The notes beneath the pieces are model-generated. The model made no database searches, had not been told where the DNA came from, and was given only the letters and a program-made list of their open reading frames with translations. From JAVJST01 sp040219295 (GTDB lineage: Bacteria > Pseudomonadota > Alphaproteobacteria > Rhodospirillales > Casp-alpha2), in assembly GCA_040219295.1 (NCBI GenBank), contig JAVJST010000011.1:620001-684000 (forward strand): a DNA stretch of 64,000 bases, written 5' to 3'. Positions 35,250 to 44,431 of this stretch are shown piece after piece. A program made the translations under genes and the position numbers. The first letter of the stretch is position 1. Each line of letters starts with the position of its first letter.

Positions 35250-36700
35250 CGGCGCTGTCCCCGGCGCCACGCCGCCATGAATGTTTCGCCACCGGAACTG
35301 CTGGGCGCGGCCAGATCGCGGGCCGCCGTCCACCCGCCGGCCAGTGGCCAGCGGCCGAGCCGCCCGCGCCCCTTGGCCCCGACACGCAGAGCGACGGCGC
35401 CGAGCCGGCTGACGATGCGGTAGAGCCACGCCCGCCGGGCGAGGAACGACCAGACGCCCAGACCCCAGCGCTGTGCGGGCTTGTTGAGCCGCGCGTCGTG
35501 CTGCCGTTGGCGCCAGCGCCGCAGCAGCTGCGGCAGCGGAATCTTCATCGGGCACACGGTCTCGCACTTGCCGCAGAGGGTCGACGCGTTGGGCAAATCG
35601 CCGGCACTCGCGAGCCCGCGCAGGCCGGGCGTTAGCACGGACCCCATGGGTCCCTCGTACATCGAATTGTACGCGTGTCCGCCGACCGTCGTGTAAACAG
35701 GGCAGTGATTCATGCACGAACCGCAACGAATACAACGCAACATGTCGCGGAACCCACCGTCGAACATGGCACTGCGGCCATTGTCGATGAGCACCATGTG
35801 GAACGTTTCGGGGCCGTCGGGGTCAGCGGCCCGTTTCGGCCCGGTGACGAACGACGAATAAACCGTGATGTCCTGGCCGGTCGCCGAACGGGCCAGTAGC
35901 CGCAGCACGGTCATCGCATCGTCGAGTGTCGGCACGATCTTCTCGATGGTCGAGACCGCGATATGGGTCTTGGGCAGCGTCATCGTGAGATCGGCGTTGC
36001 CTTCGTTGGTGACGACGACGATCGAGCCGGTCTCGGCGATCAGCATGTTGGCGCCGGTCATGCCGACATCGGCGCCGAGGAACCTGGAGCGCAGCTCTTC
36101 GCGCGCCTCGTCGAGCATGATGCGCGGCTCCTCGAGCTTGCGTCCGGGCGGGAGATGATCGTGCGCCGCGCGGAAGGTGTCGGCGACCTGTTGCCGGTTG
36201 AGGTGGATCGCCGGCATGATGATGTGGCTCGGCGGCTCCTTGCGCAACTGGATGATGTATTCACCAAGATCGGTTTCCACGGGTTCGATCCCGTGTTCCT
36301 CGAGGTAATCGTTGAGGCCGATTTCCTCGGTCGCCATCGATTTCGACTTGGTCACCGTCCGGGCGCCGACGTCCCGGCACAACTGCAGAACCGTCGCCCG
36401 CGCCTCGGCGGCGTCGCGGCACCAGTGCACCTGTCCGCCGGCTTCGGTGACTGCTGCCTCGAACTGCTCAAGATAGACGTCGAGGTTCGCAAGCGCGTGA
36501 TCCTTGATTGCCTTGCCGGCGTCGCGCAGCAACTCGAACTCCGGGAGGCGCGAAATTGTCTCGGCGCGGGATGCCGGCGAGACGCGGGAAAACCGCGACA
36601 GCACCGTCTGCAGTTGTTCGTCGGCAATGGCGCGGCGCGCATCTGCCGAAAAATCGCCCGTCGACACCGGCGCCGCGCCGTCGTGCGTGGATGCGCTCAT
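35246..36700 (-). CDS. lutB: LutB iron-sulfur subunit of lactate oxidation complex
   Basis: A 484-residue protein: a LUD domain (about 60-300, with KSKSMATEEIGLNDYLEEHGIEPVETDLGEYI and GADVGMTGANMLIAETGSI) fused to a 4Fe-4S ferredoxin region with CIRCGSCMNHCPVY and CGKCETVCPMK. It transfers electrons from lactate oxidation. Both neighbours overlap it by 4 bases, so the lut genes are one transcription unit. The C-terminus, rich in Arg and Trp, is longer than the conserved core. Confidence 0.95.
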   Translation of the reverse strand: MSASTHDGAAPVSTGDFSADARRAIADEQLQTVLSRFSRVSPASRAETISRLPEFELLRDAGKAIKDHALANLDVYLEQFEAAVTEAGGQVHWCRDAAEARATVLQLCRDVGARTVTKSKSMATEEIGLNDYLEEHGIEPVETDLGEYIIQLRKEPPSHIIMPAIHLNRQQVADTFRAAHDHLPPGRKLEEPRIMLDEAREELRSRFLGADVGMTGANMLIAETGSIVVVTNEGNADLTMTLPKTHIAVSTIEKIVPTLDDAMTVLRLLARSATGQDITVYSSFVTGPKRAADPDGPETFHMVLIDNGRSAMFDGGFRDMLRCIRCGSCMNHCPVYTTVGGHAYNSMYEGPMGSVLTPGLRGLASAGDLPNASTLCGKCETVCPMKIPLPQLLRRWRQRQHDARLNKPAQRWGLGVWSFLARRAWLYRIVSRLGAVALRVGAKGRGRLGRWPLAGGWTAARDLAAPSSSGGETFMAAWRRGQRR

Positions 36701-37503
36701 GTCGTCGAACCTTCAGTGTCCGGCGCACCGATCGGCGAAACCTCGTCGGTCATGCCGGCCAGCACCTCGGCGACATGGCGCGCCGCGACCGAGGATCCCC
36801 GGCGGTGCAGGCGCCCGGCGATGTTGAGCAGGCAGCCCATATCCCCGGCCAGCACCGTCGCGGCCCCCGTCTTCTCGATGTCGTCGATTTTGCGGTCGAC
36901 CATGGCGCCCGACACGTCCGGATACTTGACGCAGAACAGTCCGCCGAAGCCGCAGCAGGTTTCCGCCAGCTCGCCCTCCACGAGGTCGAGCCCGGCGACG
37001 TTCTCAAGCAGCTTACGCGGCTGATCCTTGACGCCGAGCTCCCGCAGGCCCGAGCATGAGTCGTGATAGGTAACCTTGCCGTCAAACGCCGTCTCGATCC
37101 CGGGCACGGCGGCGAGCCCGACGACATCGACGAGAAACCGGGTCAGTTCGTGAGTCTTGCCGGCCAGCACCAGCGCCCGGGTGTGCCACGCGTGATCGTC
37201 GGCCAGCAGCTCGGGGTAGTGCTCGCGGATCATCCCGGCGCACGAACCCGAAGGCGCGACCACGTGGTCGAACTCTTCGAAGGCGGCGATCACCTGCCTG
37301 GCGATTGCCCGGCTGTTCTTCTGTTCGCCGGAGTTGAAGCCGGGCTGGCCGCAGCATGTCTGGGACGCCGGGACCTCGACCGTGCAGCCGGCCGCCTCAA
37401 GCAGGCGGACCGCGGCGAAGCCGACCGCCGGGCGCATCATGTCGACAAGGCAGGTCACGAACAGCCCTACGCGCGGCCTGCCGGCATCGCCCGGACCGCT
37501 CAT
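36697..37503 (-). CDS. lutA: LutA iron-sulfur subunit of lactate oxidation complex
   Basis: A 268-residue protein with two CCG domains, SQTCCGQPGFNSG and AETCCGFGGLFCVKYPDVS, which bind an iron-sulfur cluster as in LutA/YkgE and heterodisulfide reductase subunit B. FVTCLVDMMRPAVGFAAVRLLEAAG is the usual start. It begins 3 bases after mltA and overlaps lutB by 4, so the lut genes are embedded in the mltA operon. Confidence 0.95.
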   Translation of the reverse strand: MSGPGDAGRPRVGLFVTCLVDMMRPAVGFAAVRLLEAAGCTVEVPASQTCCGQPGFNSGEQKNSRAIARQVIAAFEEFDHVVAPSGSCAGMIREHYPELLADDHAWHTRALVLAGKTHELTRFLVDVVGLAAVPGIETAFDGKVTYHDSCSGLRELGVKDQPRKLLENVAGLDLVEGELAETCCGFGGLFCVKYPDVSGAMVDRKIDDIEKTGAATVLAGDMGCLLNIAGRLHRRGSSVAARHVAEVLAGMTDEVSPIGAPDTEGSTT

Positions 37504-37506
37504 GGC

Positions 37507-38763
37507 TCAGCCCCCCGCCGGAAGCGCATTGGCTGCGCTCCTCGGCAACAGGATGTAGTAAACGCCGGGCTCCTTCATGACCCCGGCGGCTGCGGCTGCA
37601 GCTTCGCCCGAGCCCCAATAGACGTCCCCGCGCACGCCGCCCTTGATGGCGCTGCCCGTGTCCTGGGCAATCATCAGGCGCTGATAGGGCGTCTTGCGCT
37701 TAGGATCACGCGGATCGCGCGTCGACAGCCAGACGGGGGTTCCGAGCGGGACGTAGCGGGTATCGACCGCGAGACTGCGTTCCGGCGTCAGCGGCAGACC
37801 CTGCGCGCCGACCGGGGAGTTCTCCTCGAGCACGCGGAAGAAAATGAAGGACGGATTTCTGTTCATCATGTCGGCGGCGGCCAGCGGGTGGGCGTCGAGC
37901 CAGGCGCGGATCGACTGCATCGACACCGTCTCCGATGTTAGCACGCCCATGCCGATGAGTTCGCGGCCAATCGGGACATACCGATGCCCGTTACGCCCGG
38001 CATAGCCGACGCGGACGGATGCCCCGTCCTGCAGGCGGATTCGCCCCGACCCCTGGATATGCAGAAAGAACGCATCGATCGGGTCGTCGACCCAGAGCAT
38101 TTCCAGGCCGCGCCCAGACAGCGCGCCGCGGTTGATCTCGGCGCGCGAGAAGTACGGGACATAGCGGCCGTCGACCAGGCGGCCGGCGATCGAGGTGCCC
38201 TCCCATTCGTCGCGGAACTCGCCGAGATCGGCGGCGATGAGATCGTCCGGCCGGGCGTAGATCGGGATGCTGAAGCGTCCGCCGGGCTCCCAAGATCCGT
38301 CGAGTTCGGCCTCGAAGTAGCCGGTGAACAGGCCCTCAGGTTCGCCCGAAACACGGACCTGATAGGGCTGGAACCGGGACTCGAAGAAATAGTGGATGAC
38401 GTCGCGGCTAGACGTCCGCTGGCCCATCGCATCGTCACAAATGCGGATCCAGTCCGAGACGCGTCCGGTTCGCGGATCGTTGCCGAACGGTGCGTCTGGC
38501 GAACGCCGAACAATGCGCTGACACGACGTCAGGAACACGTCGAGCGCGGCGCGGATATCGTCGCTGCGCCAGTTCGGGATTTCCTGGTAGGTCACCGCCT
38601 TCAGGTGAACGCGGCCGTCCGGCACGGTATCCGGATCGGGCGGCAGCACGGGATCGAGCTTGATGCCCGGCGTGCACGCCGCCAGCGCGGCCGCGGTCAG
38701 CGCGGTCAGCATGAAACGCAAGAAAGCCCGGGGAATCGTGTTGCCTGTCGTCGGGCCCGGCAT
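37507..38763 (-). CDS. mltA: Membrane-bound lytic murein transglycosylase A
   Basis: A 418-residue lipoprotein. The signal peptide ends in lipobox ALAAC with C30. The MltA domain follows (GLFTGYFEAELDGS, LGEFRDEWEGTSIAGRLVDG, VGYAGRNGHRYVPIGRELI) and the C-terminal 3D domain has QDTGSAIKGGVRGDVYWGSGEAAAAAAG, where the aspartate in GDVYWG is catalytic. It cleaves peptidoglycan glycan strands to 1,6-anhydro products at the outer membrane. It follows the Tim44-like gene by 8 bases. Confidence 0.96.
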   Translation of the reverse strand: MPGPTTGNTIPRAFLRFMLTALTAAALAACTPGIKLDPVLPPDPDTVPDGRVHLKAVTYQEIPNWRSDDIRAALDVFLTSCQRIVRRSPDAPFGNDPRTGRVSDWIRICDDAMGQRTSSRDVIHYFFESRFQPYQVRVSGEPEGLFTGYFEAELDGSWEPGGRFSIPIYARPDDLIAADLGEFRDEWEGTSIAGRLVDGRYVPYFSRAEINRGALSGRGLEMLWVDDPIDAFFLHIQGSGRIRLQDGASVRVGYAGRNGHRYVPIGRELIGMGVLTSETVSMQSIRAWLDAHPLAAADMMNRNPSFIFFRVLEENSPVGAQGLPLTPERSLAVDTRYVPLGTPVWLSTRDPRDPKRKTPYQRLMIAQDTGSAIKGGVRGDVYWGSGEAAAAAAGVMKEPGVYYILLPRSAANALPAGG

Positions 38764-38771
38764 GGCGGAAG

Positions 38772-39476
38772 CTAGTCCGCGCTCTGTGTCGCGACCAACG
38801 CCCAGTTCGGGTCGCTCGAGCGGGTGTCGCGGGAAAACGTCCAGAAGTCGGTCACCGAGATGACGGTATTGGCATCGCCGTCGACCACGTCGCCGTTTTC
38901 ATCGCGGGTGACATTGATCTGCTGGCTGACGAACTTGACGGTGACGTAGGCGACGCGGCCCTCGACCCAGGCTTCAAGCACCGTCGCCTTGTCGATGCCG
39001 ACCAGCGTGTCCTCGAGCGCCTCGCCGGCCTGTTCGCGATCGCGGATCGCCTGCGTGAAGTTGCCGTAGACCTCGGCGCTGAGCAGTGACTTGAGCGTTT
39101 GCGTGTCGCCTTCGGCGTAGGCGTTCAGGATCATCTCGAAGGCCTGTCCGGCGCCGGTCAGGAACTCGTCCGGATTGAAGCCGGGGTCCAGCCGCTGGAT
39201 CGCCAGGATCCCGTCGCGCAGCGCGCCCCGGCCGTCCACGGCGGGCGCCTCCTCGGTCTGCTCACCGGACTGATCGGTCAGATGAACGACATTGTCGTCG
39301 GGCTCGGCCCAGGCGTCGTCCTTGCTGCTGTCCGGCGAATCCGGACTCTGCGAGAACGGATCATGGTACTTGCCTTCGTGCCCGTCCCGGCGGCCCAGTA
39401 CGTTGCGCAACCGGAATACCAGGTACACGGCAATCATCGCGAACAGCAGGATGTCGATGGGGAAGCCTGCTTCCAT
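38772..39476 (-). CDS. Tim44/TimA family membrane protein
   Basis: A 234-residue protein with an N-terminal membrane helix (residues about 6-24, IDILLFAMIAVYLVFRL), an acidic linker and a Tim44-like domain from about 90 (DPDEFLTGAGQAFEMILNAYAEGDTQTLKSLLS, in family form). Bacterial TimA proteins are related to the mitochondrial import motor subunit. The ATG at 39476 is chosen because GAGGT lies about 10 bases upstream and it puts the helix at the N-terminus. It leads the timA-mltA-lut-smr-xre unit and is divergent from fxsA. Confidence 0.93.
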   Translation of the reverse strand: MEAGFPIDILLFAMIAVYLVFRLRNVLGRRDGHEGKYHDPFSQSPDSPDSSKDDAWAEPDDNVVHLTDQSGEQTEEAPAVDGRGALRDGILAIQRLDPGFNPDEFLTGAGQAFEMILNAYAEGDTQTLKSLLSAEVYGNFTQAIRDREQAGEALEDTLVGIDKATVLEAWVEGRVAYVTVKFVSQQINVTRDENGDVVDGDANTVISVTDFWTFSRDTRSSDPNWALVATQSAD

Positions 39477-39646
39477 TTGCTTGTTGACCTCGAGAGTGCC
39501 TTTTCGTCGCCGTCTGGACCTGAGCGCCATGCTCAAGTAAACACGGCGCGACGACGTAATCCAACCCGCACTATCGGATTCTCGGTAGACCGAAATCTCC
39601 TGCACGGCTGGGTTTTAGATAAGCAGTTCAAGGCGAAAGGGCAAGC

Positions 39647-40192
39647 GTGGGCTTAATCATTCTGCTGATCATGATCGCCGTACCAATCGGCGAGATCGCC
39701 GTCTTCATCCAGGCCGGCGAACTTATCGGGCTGTGGCCGACGCTCGGCACCGTCATCGTTACCGCCGTTGCCGGAACCGCGCTTCTCCGCCATCAGGGCT
39801 TCGACACGTTGCGCCGGATCCAGGAATCGGCCGGCCGCGGCGAAGCGCCCGTACGCGAGTTATTCGACGGTTTCTGCCTATTGATTGCGGGCGCGCTGCT
39901 GCTGACCCCGGGTTTCATCACCGACGGCGTCGGTTTTCTGCTGTTCCTGCCGCCGTTCCGCCGCTTGCTGGGCGGCGCCGCATTGCGCTGGATGATGCGG
40001 AACGCGACCGTCTACACGGCACAGACCGGGCCCCGGTCCGGACCCGGAACCGGTCCGCGGACCGGCGGAGACGGCGGCCCCATCATCGATGGCGAGTTTG
40101 AGGACCTCACCGGCGACCGCGGCGGCGGCGCGGCGCCCCCTGGACGCGACGCGATCGGCCGCCGCGAGCCGGGCGACGACAGGCGCGGATGA
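39647..40192 (+). CDS. FxsA family membrane protein
   Basis: A 181-residue protein with three or four membrane helices in the first 120 residues (GLIILLIMIAVPIGEIAVFIQAGELIGLWPTL, LLIAGALLLTPGFITDGVGFLLFLPPFRRLL), the FxsA signature. A low-complexity Gly/Arg/Asp tail follows. FxsA suppresses F-plasmid exclusion of T7 in E. coli when overproduced; its normal role is unknown. Start is GTG at 39647. It sits in the conserved timA/fxsA-secB arrangement. Confidence 0.92.
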   Translation: MGLIILLIMIAVPIGEIAVFIQAGELIGLWPTLGTVIVTAVAGTALLRHQGFDTLRRIQESAGRGEAPVRELFDGFCLLIAGALLLTPGFITDGVGFLLFLPPFRRLLGGAALRWMMRNATVYTAQTGPRSGPGTGPRTGGDGGPIIDGEFEDLTGDRGGGAAPPGRDAIGRREPGDDRRG

Positions 40193-40288
40193 CGCACCGT
40201 CTCCGGGCGCGCGGGAGTTGCCGCCACCCGGCATCCGTGATAGCCAACGCCACCCGCTTTCAACGACTGACCACCAAGGATTGACCGT

Positions 40289-40795
40289 ATGACCGCCGAG
40301 TCCGAAACGCCGACCGAACCGGGCACCGAATCCCAGGGCGCCGCGGAGAGCAGCAACGCCGCGCCGTTCCAGCTCCTCGCACAATACATCAAGGACCTGT
40401 CCTTCGAGGCGCCGAACACGCCGCAGATATTCGCCGCGATCCAGGCCAAGCAGCCGGCGATCAACGTCAACGTCGATATCCGGGCGACGAAGCTGCAGGA
40501 AGAGACCTACGAGGTCGTGCTGCAGATCAACGCGGAGTGCAAGGCGGAGGAGAAGACCGCGTTCCTGCTCGAGATCGAGTACGCGGGCGTGGTCCATTCA
40601 GCGTTGGCGGACGACGCGCTGAAGGCCGTCCTGCTGATCGAGATTCCGCGGCTGATGTTCCCGTTCGCGCGCAACATCGTTTCCGACATTTCGCGCGACG
40701 GCGGCTTCCCGCCCCTGATGCTGTCGCCGATGGACTTCGTCGCCATGTATCAGCGCGGCCAGACCACCGGCGCCGCCGAACCGGCGGACGCCTAG
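40289..40795 (+). CDS. secB: Protein-export chaperone SecB
   Basis: A 168-residue SecB. After an acidic variable N-terminus the conserved domain begins FQLLAQYIKDLSFEAPNTPQIF and continues with VDIRATKLQEETYEVVLQI and LMFPFARNIVSDISRDGGFPPLMLSPMDFVAMY. It keeps preproteins unfolded and hands them to SecA as a tetramer. AAGGATTG precedes the ATG. It is followed convergently by dnaQ. Confidence 0.98.
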   Translation: MTAESETPTEPGTESQGAAESSNAAPFQLLAQYIKDLSFEAPNTPQIFAAIQAKQPAINVNVDIRATKLQEETYEVVLQINAECKAEEKTAFLLEIEYAGVVHSALADDALKAVLLIEIPRLMFPFARNIVSDISRDGGFPPLMLSPMDFVAMYQRGQTTGAAEPADA

Positions 40796-40811
40796 TCGGC
40801 CCGCGCGCCGC

Positions 40812-41501
40812 TCAGGCCCGCGACCAGATTGGATCCTTGATCTTGTCGAGGAACGCCGCGTGGCGCTTCTCTTCCTCGGCGCTCGCGCTGTGCGGACGGG
40901 GCTCGCGAAATGCGCGTTCCTGCGCCACCCCGGCGGCCTCGGTTTCGCCGTTTTGTGCACCTCCGAGCCCGGTCATCTCGAATCCCGGCTGGCGGCCGCC
41001 GATCAGCTCCAGATAGACGTCAGCCAGCAGTTTCGCGTCCTTGAGCGCGCCGTGCAGGTCGCGGTGAGCGATATCGATGTTGAACCGCTGACACAGGGCA
41101 TCGAGGCTGGCCCGAGCGCCCGGGAACTTGCGCCGTGCCATGTTCACGGTATCCACGGCCCGGTCGTCGGGCAGCGGGCTGCGGCCAAGATTGACGAGTT
41201 CGGCGTTGATGAAACCCATGTCGAACGCGGCGTTGTGAATAACCAGCGGCGCATCCTCGATGAAGGCGAGAAAATCGTCCGCGATCGCCGCGAACACCGG
41301 TTTGTCATCGAGAAACGCGCTGTCGAGCCCGTGCACGCGGTACGCCTCTTCCGGCATATCGCGTTCCGGATTCACATACTGATGAAAGGTCCGGCCCGTC
41401 GCCACGTGATTGACCATTTCGACGCAGCCGATTTCGACAATGCGATGGCCGGCTGCGGGATCGAGTCCCGTGGTTTCCGTATCGAGGGCGATCTCACGCA
41501 T
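40812..41501 (-). CDS. dnaQ: DNA polymerase III epsilon subunit
   Basis: A 229-residue proofreading exonuclease. Exo I carries D7 and E9 in ALDTETTGLD, Exo II is HNAAFDMGFINAEL, and the Exo III region HRDLHGALKDAKLLADVYLEL has the HxAxxD-like arrangement with catalytic aspartate. A C-terminal tail for the alpha subunit is present. It is the distal gene of the maf-aroE-coaE-dnaQ unit, 25 bases after coaE. Confidence 0.97.
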   Translation of the reverse strand: MREIALDTETTGLDPAAGHRIVEIGCVEMVNHVATGRTFHQYVNPERDMPEEAYRVHGLDSAFLDDKPVFAAIADDFLAFIEDAPLVIHNAAFDMGFINAELVNLGRSPLPDDRAVDTVNMARRKFPGARASLDALCQRFNIDIAHRDLHGALKDAKLLADVYLELIGGRQPGFEMTGLGGAQNGETEAAGVAQERAFREPRPHSASAEEEKRHAAFLDKIKDPIWSRA

Positions 41502-41526
41502 GCGGTTGTTCCTTTCCGGCCGGCGG

Positions 41527-42117
41527 TCAGGCCGTCATCTCTTTTACGATTTCCCTGACCTGTTGCAAGGCATGATGCCGGCCGAGCCCGCTCTGGACGA
41601 TGAAGTCGGCGCGGCGGCGCTTCTCTTCATCGGGCATCTGCCGCGACAGGATCTGGCGGAACCGGTCATCGGTCATGCCGGCTCGCATCATCACCCGGCG
41701 GCGCTGCAGAAACGCGGGCGCCGTTACGACACAGGTCCGGTCGCACCGGGTGTCGCCGCCGGTTTCGAACAGCAACGGAATATCGAGCACGACAAGACGG
41801 TAACCCATGCGTCTGCAGCGATCCTTGAAAGCCCGCTCGGCCGCCTGGACCAGCGGGTGCAGAATGGCCTCGAGAGACCGCAGCGCGTCGTCGTCGCCGA
41901 AAACCCGCTTGCCCAGCGCCCGTCGATCGGTGCCGCCACTCGTCGCCGCTACGCCGGGGAAGGCGTTCAGAACGGCTTCGACCGCCGCGCTGCCAGGTCC
42001 CAGCAACTCGTGAACGACCGCATCCGCGTCGTGCACCGGCACCCGGAAATATCGGAACATGTTCGCCGTCACGGTCTTGCCCATGCCGATCGAGCCGGTC
42101 AGGCCGAGCACGTTCAT
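41527..42117 (-). CDS. coaE: Dephospho-CoA kinase
   Basis: A 196-residue P-loop kinase for the last step of CoA synthesis. The P-loop is GLTGSIGMGKT at residues 5-15, followed by DADAVVHELLGPG and the LVVLDIPLLFETGGDTRCD segment, which are family hallmarks. Its start overlaps the aroE stop by 4 bases. Confidence 0.97.
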   Translation of the reverse strand: MNVLGLTGSIGMGKTVTANMFRYFRVPVHDADAVVHELLGPGSAAVEAVLNAFPGVAATSGGTDRRALGKRVFGDDDALRSLEAILHPLVQAAERAFKDRCRRMGYRLVVLDIPLLFETGGDTRCDRTCVVTAPAFLQRRRVMMRAGMTDDRFRQILSRQMPDEEKRRRADFIVQSGLGRHHALQQVREIVKEMTA

Positions 42118-42971
42118 GGCGAGCGACGCCCGAGCCCGGCAAGAACGTGGTGGCGCAATTCGTCCGTGACCTCCGGCCTGACACCGAACCAGGCCTCGAA
42201 CCCGGGTCGGGCCTGATGCAGCAGCATGCCGAGACCGTCGACAACCGGGTTGCCGCGGGCCCGGGCCGCCACCAGGAGGCCGGTCTCGAGCGGGGCGTAG
42301 ACGATGTCCGTCACCAGCGTCCCGGGATCCAGCTTGTCAAGCGACAGGTCGAGCGGCGGCTGCCCGATCATGCCGAGGCTCGTGGTATTGACCAGCAGCC
42401 CCGCGTCGCAGAGGCAATCGGCGCGCGCCGGCCAGTCGACGATTTCGATGGGCCCGCCCAGGTCGCCGGCCAGCGCCTCGGCGCGATCGCGCGTACGGTT
42501 CACCAGCCGGATGTCCGGGCACCCGGCATCCGAAAGCGCGGCAACGATGGCGCGTGCCGCGCCGCCAGCGCCGATCACCACCGCCGGCGCCGCCCGCAGA
42601 TCAAGGCCGGGTGCGGATTGCCGCAGGTTCTCGATGAACCCGAAGCCATCGGTGTTGCTGGCATGCAGGCGGCCATCATCGTCGACGACGATCGTGTTGG
42701 CTGCCCCGAGTCGACGGGCCGTCGCGCCGACTTCATCGACCGCGCCCAGGGCCGCTTCCTTGTGCGGCACCGTCAGATTGACCCCGCGAAACCCCATTTT
42801 CGGCAGCGTCCGCAGGACCGCTGCGAGATCCCCGGGTTGCACCGCCATCGGCACGTACATTCCGTCCACGCTCAGGGTCGACAGCCAGTAACCGTGCAGG
42901 CGCGGTGACAGGGAATGCGCCACCGGCCAGCCGATAACCCCGGCCAGTCTGGCTTTGCCGCTGATCGTCAT
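42114..42971 (-). CDS. aroE: Shikimate dehydrogenase
   Basis: A 285-residue NADP-dependent dehydrogenase that makes shikimate. The substrate pocket has GWPVAHSLSPRLHGYWL and NLTVPHKEAALGAVD, with the catalytic lysine in PHK. The Rossmann motif is VIGAGGAARAIVAAL. It overlaps coaE by 4 bases and is 33 bases after maf. Order maf-aroE-coaE-dnaQ is conserved in alphaproteobacteria. Confidence 0.97.
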   Translation of the reverse strand: MTISGKARLAGVIGWPVAHSLSPRLHGYWLSTLSVDGMYVPMAVQPGDLAAVLRTLPKMGFRGVNLTVPHKEAALGAVDEVGATARRLGAANTIVVDDDGRLHASNTDGFGFIENLRQSAPGLDLRAAPAVVIGAGGAARAIVAALSDAGCPDIRLVNRTRDRAEALAGDLGGPIEIVDWPARADCLCDAGLLVNTTSLGMIGQPPLDLSLDKLDPGTLVTDIVYAPLETGLLVAARARGNPVVDGLGMLLHQARPGFEAWFGVRPEVTDELRHHVLAGLGRRSP

Positions 42972-43004
42972 GATAGGTGCCCCCGGACCTGTGTCGGCTC
43001 GACT

Positions 43005-43607
43005 CTAACCAACAATACCGAGACGTCGGAGCGTTTCCAACAATGGCAGCAGGGGCAGGCCGAGGACCGTGAAGAAATCGCCCTCAACCCTGTCGAACAG
43101 CCACGCCCCCTTGCCTTCGAGATGGTAGCATCCGACGGAACCCAGGATCGCCGGGCCCGTGCGCTCGAGATAGCGCGAGATTTCCTTGTCCCCCAACGCC
43201 CGCATGGCCAGACGCGCCGTGTCCGTCGTCGACCACAGTACGTTAGCGCCCTGGTGAAGCGTCACCGCGCTGATCAGTTCGTGAGTGCGCCCCTGCAGTC
43301 GGGCCAGTTGACGGTGTGCAGCGCCCAGGTCATCCACCTTGTCGAACCGCTCCCCATGACAAATCAGGATCTGGTCCGCGCCAATAACCGGATGCTGGGG
43401 ATTCTGCATGGCGACGTTGGCTGCCTTGGCATCGGCAAGCGCAACCGCCAGGGCCGCCGGATCCGGGTCATCTTCCAGCATAGCCCGGCGAATCGCGATC
43501 TCGTCGATCGATGCCGGCACGATATCCACAGCCAGGCCGACATTAGACAGAATCTGCCGGCGCGACGCGCTGCCCGAAGCGAGCACGATCGATTGGTACT
43601 GTCTCAT
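43005..43607 (-). CDS. maf: Maf family nucleotide pyrophosphatase
   Basis: A 200-residue Maf protein. The N-terminal signature is VLASGSASRRQILSNVGL, and the catalytic aspartate is in PVIGADQILICHGE, the family form being V(I/L)GADQ. Maf enzymes hydrolyse modified nucleoside triphosphates and affect septation. Start overlaps the upstream kinase gene by 4 bases. Confidence 0.94.
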   Translation of the reverse strand: MRQYQSIVLASGSASRRQILSNVGLAVDIVPASIDEIAIRRAMLEDDPDPAALAVALADAKAANVAMQNPQHPVIGADQILICHGERFDKVDDLGAAHRQLARLQGRTHELISAVTLHQGANVLWSTTDTARLAMRALGDKEISRYLERTGPAILGSVGCYHLEGKGAWLFDRVEGDFFTVLGLPLLPLLETLRRLGIVG

Positions 43608-44431
43608 CCGTGAGCGTCGCCGTCGCGGCCGCGGCGCTTCAACAACTGCATGATTGTCGTTGCGGTTTCCTCGATGGACCGGCGTGACACATTGATCACC
43701 GGCCAGTCATGCCGGCTGAACAGGCGGCGGGCATCGTTGATCTCCTGCGCCACGAGGTCCGCATCGACGTAATCCGTATCATCGTCCTGATTCAAGAGCC
43801 GCAATCGTTGACGACGGACTTCGACGAGGCGACGCGGGTCCTTGGTCAGACCAACGATGAGCGGACGGCGGACCTCGAACAGTTCGGACGGCAGATCTGT
43901 ACCCGGCACGATGGGGAAATTTGCCGCCTTGATCCCACGGTTACCGAGATAGATGCAGGTCGGCGTTTTGGAGGTGCGCGAGACACCAACCAGGATGACG
44001 TCGGCATCTTCCAGGTCGCGGTCGGACTGGCCGTCATCGTGGCTCAACACGTAGTCCATGGCGTTGATGCGATTGAAGTATTCATCATCCAGTGTGTGCT
44101 GGCGGCCGGGCCGGGCATCCGTATCCTGGCCCAGGTAAGATTTCATCGCATCGATGATTGGCTGCATGACCGAAAGGCACGGTACACCAAGTTCACGGCA
44201 GCCGTCCTCAAGCTGACGGCGAACGTCCTGATCGACGACCGTGTAGAGAACGAAACCCGGGTTTTCGCGGATCGCAGTCATCAGTTCCTCGATCTGCGCG
44301 GGTGACCGTGTCATCGGCCACGCGAACTCTTCGGCGTCGAGTTCCTTGAACTGCACAATCACAGCTTTGGCGATAAGCCCAACGGTTTCGCCAGTCGAGT
44401 CGGATACCAGATGAAGTGACAGCTTTGTCAA
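43604..44431 (-). CDS. Pyruvate, phosphate dikinase regulatory protein (DUF299)
   Basis: A bifunctional kinase/pyrophosphorylase that phosphorylates PPDK or PEP synthetase with ADP. The P-loop is GVSRTSKT at about 149-156 in the 275-residue form, with LHLVSDSTGET at the start and FPIVPGTDLPSELFEV. The start is chosen as TTG at 44431 because AGGTGG lies about 8 bases upstream and homologues begin just before LHLVSDSTGE. A GTG at 44485 would add 18 residues overlapping a DnaA-box-like site. It is the first gene left of the candidate origin, as the RP001-type gene is in Caulobacter. Confidence 0.9.
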   Translation of the reverse strand: MTKLSLHLVSDSTGETVGLIAKAVIVQFKELDAEEFAWPMTRSPAQIEELMTAIRENPGFVLYTVVDQDVRRQLEDGCRELGVPCLSVMQPIIDAMKSYLGQDTDARPGRQHTLDDEYFNRINAMDYVLSHDDGQSDRDLEDADVILVGVSRTSKTPTCIYLGNRGIKAANFPIVPGTDLPSELFEVRRPLIVGLTKDPRRLVEVRRQRLRLLNQDDDTDYVDADLVAQEINDARRLFSRHDWPVINVSRRSIEETATTIMQLLKRRGRDGDAHG

